From Phoronis australis (lineage: Eukaryota; Phoronida; Phoronidae), in assembly GCA_002633005.1 (NCBI GenBank), contig NMRA01000194.1, positions 9,965 to 38,938 on the forward strand: a stretch of 28,974 nucleotides of DNA, in the 5' to 3' direction. Position numbers and translations under genes: made by a program. Below, in pieces: positions 20,352-28,974 of this stretch (position 1 is its first letter; each line of letters opens with the position of its first letter). The notes below the pieces were generated by a model. That model was not told the DNA's origin, ran no database searches, and saw only the letters and a list, made by a program, of their open reading frames with translations.

Positions 20352-21042
20352 GGTATGAGTTCTTTTTTTAATAAATGTGATACCTTCAACACAGCATAAA
20401 TTAAAAACAGCAATATAATGTTAAAAAGAACTAGTACAACCTTAACCTAGCTGCGTCTCATGAAGTGCTCTATGTGCAATAATTTCAGAATTCATTTTTT
20501 TAGCAAAATACATGACCGACTACTTCTTGTTGCACTACTGGGAATTAACATAATCATTCCGGGCTAGATCTTCCTCATTAGAGCTTGCAAATCGTACTAC
20601 AGACCACGAAACTTTAAGTGACTGCTTTTTACATTTCTTGCCACGAACCCGTTTTCAACACCCTGTTGGACACCGTTTTTTTTCAGAAAATTCGTTCGAA
20701 AACAGCATTTGTGATATCTAGGTCACACTGTTCGTGACCTCCGCTATCAGCAAACAAGGGAACTGAATTATGCTCTCCACAGATTTGATTTGAAAACGGG
20801 TTTGGGCTCAAATATTGCCTTCCGGACGATTGGCTGTGACCATCAACATGGGCAAACTTCAAACTTCAATGGACACCGAAAAATCTTCACCAATCTTTCC
20901 AATATATATTCAGCATACTGAATCCTTAGATCTATGTTTGTCTCGCTAGCTATCGGCAAATTGCAGAGTTGTCTCCCCTAAATCAAAATTCCTCGGAAAA
21001 CCCCTTGTGTGTATTTCTGTGGGGGAATAGTTAGCTGCTGGA
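20352..21042. other. Gene-free stretch
   Basis: Contains the 13-bp inverted repeat at 20646-20802; no coding signal. Confidence 0.4.
20646..20802. repeat. 13-bp perfect inverted repeat (possible 157-bp MITE)
   Basis: AACCCGTTTTCAA at 20646-20658 and its exact complement TTGAAAACGGGTT at 20790-20802. No target duplication is visible. Confidence 0.4.
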
Positions 21043-21054
21043 TGCGCATGCGCA
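21043..21054. promoter_or_regulatory. Perfect NRF-1 type palindrome TGCGCATGCGCA
   Basis: A 12-bp match to the NRF-1 consensus in a stretch (21040-21200) richer in CpG than its surroundings. NRF-1 sites usually lie at core promoters. The overlapping minus-strand frames 20946-21338 and 21059-21256 have no recognised domain, so no target gene is identified. Confidence 0.35.
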
Positions 21055-21456
21055 CTGCCTATGTCAGATATTTCTGGCGTTGCCGGCTGTTGCAAAAAAA
21101 ATTTCCGAGGAAAATTAAGTGATACCTGCGTGCTGGCGCCCCACCTAGCGGCACGAAGGGAACCAGCGAGGAGTGCGGAGTACGGGAATTGACATATCGC
21201 CAGGAATTTGAGTGACGGCTTAACTGGCCAATCAGAACGCAGTATTCTTGACACACATTCGTTTGAAAGCAGCCATTTTACCAGACAAACAACAGGTTGC
21301 CGGGTAAAACTTATTTTTTGTTTGTGGACAATTCGCAAGGGAGTGGAACTTGCGATAGATCAATTGCGACATCGCAATTTCGACATAAGTGAACATGGGT
21401 CACACAATTTGAATAGTGTTTTCTTCACAGTAGAATGACGTTATACTCAGACAGAC

Positions 21457-22086
21457 CGTACAACACGACTCACGCACTACTGAATACGATTTGCGGACCT
21501 TTAAACCCAGCTCACTGACTCACAAACATTTCCCGCAGTCTGACAAAACACGTCACGTCTCCCTGACTTTCATAACTTTTATTGGACAAAAAGGCTAGCA
21601 GTTTCGCTAGCTAAAATGCTATCGAAAACGTTGGCGTTTTAGCTAGACAGGAACTGCGAAGGGTCATTTTCAACAGCCGTTAGCTTGTTTCCTCACCACC
21701 CTATTTGCTTTTGAATTAACACCTCCTCTCTCCGCCTAATCTGATAAATGTGACGACCAACAAAGGTACGTTGCCCCTGTGCATGTGTACACTTTGAAAT
21801 AAGCGATCTGGGTACTGAAGAAAGTGCTATAAGAAACGCAAGCAATTTGGAGTGAATCACGCGGCCAGCAAGAAGTGACACTTGTAACCCTTCACATGGC
21901 TGGCATTTTTGCTACTGGCGAAAATGCTGTCGAAAACTTTGGCGATTTAGCTAGTTTGTGAAGGCCTGCGTATGCCTCAGGTGATAATCCACGAGTCAGC
22001 GAACTGAGTTTGCAGGTCTATTTACCCCGTTACTTCACTGATGAGCGCGGAGCTAGATTCGTGAGTGCGTGATGTGCCGTGCTGTT
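21457..22086. repeat. Imperfect fold-back element of about 630 bp
   Basis: The outer arms are inverted and diverged. Left 21457-21535 has ACTCACGCACTACTGAAT, then GACC, AAAC and CTGACTC. Right 21985-22086 has the complements in the reverse order (GAGTCAG, GTTTGCAGGTC, ATTCGTGAGTGCGTGA). Inside are two related blocks, 21593-21646 and 21899-21953. The first is itself palindromic: CTAGCTAAAA at 21607-21616 against TTTTAGCTAG at 21637-21646. No coding content. Confidence 0.5.
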
Positions 22087-22722
22087 ACGGAGTTCTTGGC
22101 TGCTATCGGTGGCCTCATCTGCGCAATGGGTTGTGAGAAATTGTTCTCTAGCAGCAAATAAATGACTTGGGCAATGAGTTACGAGAAGAAATATTATCGC
22201 GGAAATATTTTTCTGTCGCATTATGAAACAGGAATTCAAAAGACGTGCACAGAATGCGTCTGATTCACTGGGCACTTGAATTTAAATTATCATCAAGATG
22301 AACTTTTCGTGCCTTCACAAGATATCAAGTCATTTGTAATTAGCTGGCCGGTCCGCTATGCGTTGACTGAATGATTATTTTGTAAGCAAAAAGTATAATC
22401 AAGTAGAAATTGTGATGCAACTACTAGGTAAAAGAAGAACGAAAGAGGACATTAATTCTGGATTCTTTCGTAGAATTTTACCATGGAGAAACTCGCACCA
22501 TATCAAAATCAGTACATATCACAGGACCATAGAAAGTTACTAATTCGAAACACAAATTCATCCTCAAACTCGGGCCCTGGCATTACTTGTGTATGATGTA
22601 TGGCTGACTTTCGAAATAGCCGCGCCATATTGAAACGGCGATCAGATCTTTGGTGGACAGGCTTTCAGCGCTACCTAAAGATCCCTTGTAATCATGCAGA
22701 CATGAGCTTTCAACCTACTAGC
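22087..22722. other. Gene-free stretch
   Basis: The apparent 125-codon frame at 22600-22977 runs through the micro-transposon at 22728-22795 and is treated as spurious. Confidence 0.5.
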
Positions 22723-22727
22723 ATAAA

Positions 22728-22795
22728 CATGGGCGGCAACATTGAAATAAGCGGGGGGGCTGTAGCCCTCAGTCCCCTACGGTGCGCTGCCCATG
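22728..22795 (+). mobile_element. 68-bp micro-transposon, copy 2 (TSD ATAAA)
   Basis: CATGGGCGGC at the left end and GCTGCCCATG at the right, with perfect ATAAA duplications at 22723-22727 and 22796-22800. The central G-run then CTGTAGCCC and CCCCTACGGTGCGC are shared with the other two copies. Confidence 0.88.
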
Positions 22796-22800
22796 ATAAA

Positions 22801-23308
22801 CAGCGTTTTAACACCTTTCCTGCAATTGTAATACCGGCTAATTTCCAATGCTGTGCGGTGGGTGTACCAATGATTTATGAAAAAGGCAAACCTTTTGGAA
22901 TATCAATTGATGAGCAAGCCAGGACGCCCTGTTATAAACATTTCTCACTGAGGAGACAAAAGAGTGGCTGCAGCTGATAAAGCGGGAATTTTTCGATCCA
23001 AGAAGGTGTCAAAAGTTAAAATAAATTAGTGAACTTTAATAAATCGTACAATGGGAGGGTTGGCAGTAGAATTTATTCCTTGGCTTTTATATTCATCATG
23101 AACTTTTATTTAGTAATTGATATTCTGTCCACCAAATCTGGGTCGGGATCAATCGAAAGTCACTTCCTCGCTGCCATTACTCTAGACAGCGCCAATATGA
23201 AAAGTTCCATATTGCAGGAGGTAAGTAAATGCTTAACAAATTTGTGCTGTTTAACATCAGAGTTAGGAACATAAGGGTACGAACAACAACACTGCTTGAA
23301 CAAACATG
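22801..23308. other. Gene-free stretch with one strong splice-donor-like site
   Basis: TTGCAGGAG|GTAAGT at about 23221 ends an open stretch of the frame starting at 23029. No domain and no partner exon were found, so no gene is called. Confidence 0.3.
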
Positions 23309-23531
23309 CTATACAGTGGCGGATCTAGGATATCACAAGGGGTGCCCAACATTTTGTCTGTAAGCATTTGCGCAAAGCACGATTGTAGATGCGCATAGCA
23401 CTCCCACCCAGGAAATTTTTCTGTTTTCTCCTCTAAAAATCAAGCGATTTTCTTGATTCCTTAAGTATTATCCAAGAAAAAAGTACAAAAAAAAACACGG
23501 AGAACGTGTCCAACAGGAGTATCTCCATTTC

Positions 23532-23597
23532 CACAGACTCGAACCCCCGACCTGTCGGATTGAACGCACGTTCTTTACCACTACACCACCACGATAT
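23532..23597 (-). other. tRNA-like Pol III promoter segment inside transposon copy 2
   Basis: On the minus strand, A-box TGGTGTAGTGG (23588-23578) and B-box GGTTCGAGTCT (23545-23535) are separated by 32 nt, as in real tRNAs. Acceptor and T-stem pairing is poor, so it is probably a tRNA-derived promoter rather than a functional tRNA. Confidence 0.6.
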
Positions 23598-24044
23598 AAC
23601 TCTTCATAGATATAAAGAGACCTACTTGTTTATGGTCCACAGCGTTTGCGCGCGAAACCTTCTTTTTGTAATGCTTATTACACCTTTTAAATTTTGTGCA
23701 ATCGGTTCGTAACAATTATGTTGTATTTAAATTGCCCAAAACACCAAATCCGTTTTTTGTGTTGGCAATAACGACGCGATTGCTTTGGAAATCGTCTTAA
23801 GTTAAGGTTTGACAATGAGAGAATAATGAGTTTCTGAGTGATTCACTAAGGCTTCGATTAAAATTCACATCTTACCAGCAGCTTCTGTTTTTTCATCGTC
23901 ACTCAGCTTCCATTTTCTTTTAAAAAATGAAGTAATTTTCTTCATTGCACAGTGGAGCACACGACGGAAATGGAGTTGTAGTGTGCGGCGCCACTGCCTG
24001 TCGCCTGGGATATCGCGGGAGAGCCTATACTTAGCCATAGTTCT

Positions 24045-24045
24045 N
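24045..24045. other. Single ambiguous base N
   Basis: It lies at the junction where about 140 bp of the sister transposon copy are missing, which suggests an unresolved assembly join. Confidence 0.9.
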
Positions 24046-24156
24046 TAATTAATAAACTCAACATTTCCTGCGCTCTTGCTGTTTTATTTTTTGCGGCAGC
24101 CAAGGGGGGGGGTGCCCGGGCCCCCTGGGCCCACCTCTAAATCCGCCTGTGCTATA

Positions 24157-25048
24157 CTATATAAGAATGTTTAAGTATGGTTGAATTCCAATTTACTTAT
24201 AACTGCATTTCTGTTCAGATGTAACCAAGAATGTAGGAGAAAACGATAAATTTAGATATCTAAATGCAGGTATTCATTTTGCTTCAGTTCTACAGGGCAC
24301 TATCGACATGGAAATAAACTGTCGCTTAGCAATAATGTCAAAATTGGTTGTCAATCAGTCCTAGGTTTCGTTTTGAAAGTGACTAATAGCAAGTAGTATG
24401 ATACAACTGGAATATCTAGGGCTTCGAACAGAAATATTTTCCAGAATACAAAAAGTGATTGTCCAAATGACAACGTTTTCTGAATACATCAAATGATGCG
24501 ATGTAAATCTGCGTCTTACAACGTAAGCTACATTTTGGTTTTGCGATATTGAAAGTTAAGTTAAAAACGGTAAAAAGGATCGTGGTTGTCCCGATATTAT
24601 CGAAACTGCAGACACGTAGGAAATTTAGAGCCTCCGCTAATGCCCCATCCCCAACAATTCCCTGCGTCACAGGTTTCGGCGACCGACTGGAGAGTCAAAA
24701 ATGGACGACAAGGAAATTGTGGACATTTTACGATAACGGAGAGTGAAGGCCCTGGCTTCTGAGGGGTGATTTTGTGAAATTTGTGAATACCAGGTTAAGG
24801 GCGTAATAAGATGGCGCTGGGCGGAGTGAGGTAGAGTTCAACCGTTACCTGTCCCTCCAGTGTTCACGTACCTAAAGACCTGTAACAACCTTCCATTGTT
24901 TGAATACTTAAACCAAAATAAAAATGATACACATACTTACATAACATGGGTAATGTTTAATATTTTATGTTTGACAGCTTTTTAGACAACATTCATGTCT
25001 ACTTACCGTGAACAAACGAGTAAAATGTATTGTACAGGTCAAGCGTAG
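24157..25048. other. Gene-free stretch
   Basis: A YY1-like AAGATGGCGCTG at 24808-24819 and short frames around 24549-24746; nothing recognisable. Confidence 0.4.
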
Positions 25049-25249
25049 GCAGTTACGCAGGTACAGTTGGATTTCGTTGGACCGGTTTCGTTCCACTCAG
25101 GAAGGCAAGCTACTTGTGCTGATTGTTATTTGTTTCCTCGTCCGATTTGTGACCAATCAGGGTATCGCTGGTTTGTTGTTTGTTTATCGGGAAAGCGCGT
25201 TCCCATAAATAATAAGGATGTGGGGGGCGCTTTAGTGAACAAATTATAA
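25049..25249 (+). pseudogene. Possible integrase-core scrap of an LTR retroelement
   Basis: The frame reads AVTQVQLDFVGPVSFHSGRQ from 25049, preceded directly by a stop. The motif V-x-L-D-F-V-G-P resembles the start of the DDE integrase core of Ty3/gypsy-like elements, where the Asp is catalytic. Sequence after about residue 30 does not follow the family, and no other parts of such an element are nearby. A short chance match cannot be excluded. Confidence 0.3.
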
Positions 25250-25882
25250 AGATGAACCCAAACTAGTAAGAAGGTCATTCGTTCAGTTAGTCTGTAACTA
25301 AGTACAATGTAAGCTTCCCCGCAACGGACACATCCAATAAATAGAAAATATAAACACCAATGGCGTGCTGTGTTGTTTCATTCCAAAGTTGTGTTTGGGC
25401 CTTATACTTGAGGCCTCCTAGATACGCCAAAAGCTTCATACCATCATAAAACATATTTAGCCTTTTAAACAAGTGTGGTCAAGTTTTTTAATGACATGGT
25501 AGACAGTGGCTGGTTTAAAACATATGTTATTACGATATTCTTGCTTCAAAGACAACGTTTATGTAATTGTTATGTAAGATGTGTGTCAAACCGGAACATA
25601 ATTCAAATGACTTAATTGTACCTACCATAGGTTGAACAAATGAGTTAATACCGGCCCCAATGCTTAACCTAAATTTTAATCAATACTGGAGCTTTTTCGG
25701 AAATAGCCATTATAACCGTGACGAAGTGACTTTGGATCCAGATCAGAGCACTTCAGCCCTTTCTGTTGGGATGGAGTGACAATCGCATAAACAAAAGTTG
25801 TGCTGCGTGGAACATTTACGTTTTAACTGTTATCATTACACCGAGTTCTGTGTAAATTCTACTTCATTTTTGGGAAAGAGAA
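25250..25882. other. Gene-free stretch
   Basis: No coding signal recognised; presumed upstream region of the candidate gene at 25883. Confidence 0.4.
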
Positions 25883-26392
25883 ATGGGGGATGCCGCTGTA
25901 AAACTGATTTCCATTCTGAAGATATCTGAGTTCCAGGCTATTGATGAAGATGTAAGTCAGCAGATAGTCTTTTTGTCTCCGCGAGGAATGCGGGATTTAG
26001 TTAACATGAACAATTTAGCTTCGGGAAGTTGTCTAATTCATACTTGGTTGCATTTTCCGTGTGCAAGTACTTAACTGTCATTTTAAAAGCCAGAGATCAT
26101 TGGGAAGTGCGATGGTAATCCTAGATGTTCTCATATGTCCTTCAAAGTAATGCTACACACTCCATAACGTATAAACTTCAGCAGATGAATTTTGAAAACA
26201 AACGTTTTACTAACAAATTGTCTTTTCTGCATTCAGAATCCTCTTGCATGGTTGTCTACCATGCCACTCGTGGAATCCAAGGCGAGGCTCCATGTTACCG
26301 GTCCAAAAAATCTTCCAATGACGAGGAGAAATATTATTGCCAGGCAATACTTGTTTAACATTTACAATACGATTATCAGCGCACTTGGTTAA
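25883..26392 (+). CDS. Candidate small two-exon gene, unknown function (74 residues)
   Basis: Exon 1 (25883-25951) starts GAGAAATGGGGG and encodes MGDAAVKLISILKISEFQAI plus DED, ending at the donor GAT|GTAAGT. The 285-bp intron has a consensus branch site TACTAAC at about 26209-26215, then a pyrimidine tract ending TTTTCTGCATTCAG. Exon 2 (26237-26392) continues in phase 0 with NPLAWLSTMPLVESKARLHV and runs to TAA at 26390-26392. Donor, branch site, tract and preserved phase together make a real intron likely. The protein has no signal peptide or clear membrane helix, and its C-terminal half is basic (PMTRRNIIARQ). I recognise no family. Exon 1 may not be the true first exon. Confidence 0.45.
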
Positions 26393-26793
26393 GCAATGAA
26401 CTGCATTTTAATACACTATATCGCCTACGTGATTCGTATTATCCTCACCGATTTGTGTGGTGAAAGGTTTCTCCGAAAGGTCCGGGAAACGGTATAACAA
26501 AAATAATTTCAGGTCAACCACAAAGAAATGTGATGCTTCTTATTACAAAAATACAATGCGCGTATATGCTGCACTCAGTCGAAACGAAGGGATTTTATAT
26601 TGTGCTCGTTCAGGTCATTTCCTCATTCTCTACTGGTCTCGTCATCATCACCTCTCAATAATCCCTGTGTAGCCTGCGTTCAGCCTGTAATTTACTCGCC
26701 ATTTGATACGTTTTCAATAGACACAATCTGGCTGAATCGTCTTCTAACTCGTGTCCAATTAATATTAAAATTGGGCAGGTGGGAGTAATGCTA
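26393..26793. other. Gene-free stretch
   Basis: Short frames at 26457-26672 and 26600-26788 without motifs. Confidence 0.4.
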
Positions 26794-26798
26794 CCCAT

Positions 26799-26870
26799 CA
26801 TGGGCGGCGTAGCACTGAAAAAGTGGGCGGCTATACCCCCCCTCCAGCCCCCTATGGCGCGCCGCCCATG
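26799..26870 (+). mobile_element. 72-bp micro-transposon, copy 3 (TSD CCCAT/CCTAT)
   Basis: CATGGGCGGCG at the left end and CGCCGCCCATG at the right form a perfect 11-bp TIR, the best of the three copies. The flanking pentamers CCCAT (26794-26798) and CCTAT (26871-26875) differ by one base. The interior GCACTGAAAAAGTGGG and CCCCCTATGGCGCG match the other copies. Confidence 0.88.
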
Positions 26871-26875
26871 CCTAT

Positions 26876-28019
26876 AGCTCAGTAAGAGCGTGAGAAACTT
26901 GCGTAGATTGTCACTGTGATTGTAAAACCTAGAGTGACAAAAGTGATTGTCCGGTATTTTGTAGTCCGAGATAAAACACATTTTAACCTTGTAATCTGTA
27001 TTTTTGTTTCTTATACTCACGTAATTAATTTAGGTGGTTCTACTGAACTCGGAACACCGGAAGACTTCGGGCCATTTGTTAGAGAGGAAAATATAAAAAC
27101 TCTACGGATATTTTATACATTCCACATCGGACTAAGGATATTGTAGGAACCGGTAAGAGGAAAATAACAACCCGACAAACCCTTACTGGTTCATATAGTT
27201 TCACTTCAGTCAAGGACAAGATCTGTTATGTAGTACAGCGTCGTAAGTTACGCAGCAACAAGAAACTCAAACTGTGCCTAGGTTTATTGGCAACGATAAT
27301 AAAAACTTATAGCCATCTGTCCGGATAATGCATCCAGCTGAGTCATCTACGGAAATAGTCGAATGTGTGCGAGACGCTTCGTAAAATATTTACTGACGTC
27401 ACTCGAACCACATCAACCACTCCTCCGAAAATATTGGATCCGCATTTCACTTGCTACAGAACAGTCGGTGAGTTAACTTCAACAATTGACAATCAATTAT
27501 GGATTAAAATGTATTCAACAACATCGTGAGGTTTTAATTAGAGATTCGACTACTGTTGGATATGAAATACAAGGTGCTTTCAGCGTTTCAGCGAAATCCC
27601 TTTGTTGTTTGTGTCCCGTACCGTTCTGAGGTCAGAGTAGCCACGATTTCCTGCACCATTTTCCAAGGTGACCTTCAGAGTTGTTATGACATCACAATGA
27701 GCACAATGCAGACATAGTGTTTAGGTCTTTGGCAGCGTAAGAAAATGTCCACGGTCTCATGTGCGGATATTGGACATGGTCAAAGTGTCTTATTTGACGT
27801 GGCTAAATACCGTGTGCACTAAGAGGTGGTGGAGACCACATAATTATATCATATGTTGATTTGCTCTGTCCGGTGTCGGCTACAACGTGACCGCATTTTG
27901 ACAACCAGTATTTCCCACTAAATAACGGTCACCAAACTTAAACTGCGCCGAGGCCTTCTGTGCGCATTTACGTGCTCGTATGTAAATAATGGCAAAATTC
28001 GTCGAGCATTTAAGCCACT
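26876..28019. other. Gene-free stretch
   Basis: No coding signal or repeat was recognised. The 76-codon frame at 26916-27146 has no motifs. Confidence 0.4.
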
Positions 28020-28211
28020 ATGGAGAAACACGGTTTTACGAAAAAGATGCATTGTTTATGCTGCGGTTCATTGTTTCGCAAAGGTTTTGTTTTAATTGTC
28101 AAAGGTTCATTTCATTTCCATTTTCAACCCACTCAGGGAAAGCATAACATTAATTATCATGAACTAGTGTTGAATGTTTTGGCCATAGTTATGTCCTTTT
28201 TTAATAGTGCA
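28020..28211 (+). CDS. Speculative exon, unknown protein with a CxCC motif
   Basis: The ATG at 28020 (context CACTATGG) opens MEKHGFTKKMHCLCCGSLFR and stays open for 64 codons to a donor-like GCAGCG|GTAAGG at 28211/28212. Unspliced, the frame stops at 28238. The Cys pair and a hydrophobic stretch (VLNVLAIVMSFF) are all that can be described. No acceptor downstream was identified, and the frame may be chance. Confidence 0.2.
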
Positions 28212-28238
28212 GCGGTAAGGTTAATTCGGGTCGTGTAG

Positions 28239-28974
28239 TAACCTGCTTCGCAACTGCTATCATAAATAGCGGGTTTTACTTGGGATCACAAACTATTGTT
28301 TGTTAGTTCGAGGTTTTACTGTCCAAGTTTACTTACATGTATGTATCCTCAGTGTATGCAACTGTGAACTAAATCATTTCCATATGTTCAGCGTTTTGTT
28401 GACTTAAGTAAGCACCACTTGTTGATAGCAATAGTGTTAAAAACTTGACCTGGATGGCAGAAGCGTGAGTCTTCAAGCAATCCGATTGACAAACGCTATT
28501 TAATGGCTAGATTGCCGAAAGTTAACAATGGGTTATGTTATCAAAAATGCAAATACTGAGTTATCAAAAAGTAAACAAAATGAAAACTAAGTGAGTTGTC
28601 TCCGTGGTATTTCAATGAGATCAAGAGTGTTTGCCTATCCGCTGAGGAATTGCTCGAGTCTGGTACAAGGACAACGTTGAAAACCACTTCCGGTATGCTG
28701 ATTTTATTTTTGCCACACGAATTCAGCCAAACAATTTTGGGATGAAATGTGTTTGCATTATTTAAATGTCTCTCAAACTGCTTAAATAGGCCATTATAAT
28801 TCTAAAAGATCGAATGTTTGCTTCATTGTGTCTTATATTAACTTCATGTGGTGCAGCATACAAAAGAACCTCAGATTGCTTTCAGAAACCAATCCTGTTC
28901 TCAATTGTTGTCGATTATAGTTATCTTGAAAACTTGGTATAGATTTTTGCTCTTTGTCTGTGTTCCACTCTGTG
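28239..28974. other. Gene-free right end of the window
   Basis: AT-rich; no coding signal or repeat recognised. Confidence 0.4.

Larger units (their letters stand above)
23314..24151 (-). mobile_element. Non-autonomous DNA transposon, copy 2, 838 bp (TSD CTATA)
   Basis: CAGTGGCGGATCTAGG at the left end and, inverted, CACAGGCGGATTTAGAGG at the right, with a perfect CTATA duplication (23309-23313 / 24152-24156). It is collinear in reverse with 1404-2385, except that about 140 bp present there are absent exactly at the N at 24045. It carries the better tRNA-like promoter of the two copies. Non-coding. Confidence 0.9.

Noticed and set aside
20720-20740. AGGTCAC...GTGACCT inverted nuclear-receptor half-sites
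   Set aside because: The spacer between AGGTCA and TGACCT is 9 bases, not a standard response-element spacing, and no gene is adjacent.
20946-21338. A 130-codon minus-strand frame next to the NRF-1 site
   Set aside because: It includes low-complexity runs (FFLQQ around an A-run) and no domain; openness is better explained by higher GC.
22600-22977. A 125-codon ATG frame
   Set aside because: It runs straight through the 68-bp micro-transposon and its duplications, so most of it is not ancestral coding sequence.
23532-23597. A functional tRNA gene
   Set aside because: A- and B-boxes are good, but acceptor and T-stem pairing fail and the segment is part of a two-copy transposon.
1-28974. LTR retrotransposon with the inverted arms or CRE modules as LTRs
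   Set aside because: The 823-bp arms are inverted, not direct. The CRE modules share only about 40 bp and enclose a LINE, not gag-pol. No primer-binding site or polypurine tract was seen.

Overview
The window looks like nuclear DNA of an invertebrate metazoan, probably a marine one. It is AT-rich, almost free of long open frames, full of short non-autonomous DNA transposons, and its only well-supported gene is split by spliceosomal introns. I cannot name the species. The left end is base 1 of the window and lies inside a repeat, and there is a single N at 24045, so this may be one complete draft-assembly contig.

Layout. Bases 1-823 and 11462-12284 are an inverted repeat of about 823 bp. Each copy carries a 674-bp unit with short terminal inverted repeats (TIRs). 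That unit holds two converging, decayed reading frames: a THAP zinc-finger remnant on one strand and an acidic ORF on the other that resembles the start of P2X7-cytoplasmic-domain-like proteins. Between the copies lie a non-autonomous DNA transposon (1404-2385), a probable mariner-type transposase relic (about 3140-3388, minus strand), long blank stretches, and the one confident gene. This is a CD225/dispanin (IFITM-like) membrane protein of 142 residues on the minus strand, in two coding exons (9956-10069 and 8298-8612) with a likely extra 5' UTR exon. Its intron contains the tail of an hAT transposase and that transposon's 3' end on the opposite strand.

From 12.3 to 29 kb there is a dead LINE reverse-transcriptase fragment (13261-14690), a duplicated CRE/CAAT/TATA-like module on either side of it, three approximately 70-bp micro-transposons with 5-bp target duplications (15668, 22728, 26799), and a tandem duplication at 19.8-20.3 kb in which one copy has an 83-bp insertion and the other keeps the empty site. 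There is also a fold-back element (21.46-22.09 kb), a second inverted copy of the 1404-2385 transposon (23314-24151), a possible LTR-element integrase scrap (25049) and a candidate small two-exon gene (25883-26392).

The genes do not form a pathway. The window is mainly a record of DNA-transposon activity around one IFITM-like gene. No prokaryotic features, CRISPR arrays, rRNA genes or convincing intact tRNA genes were seen.
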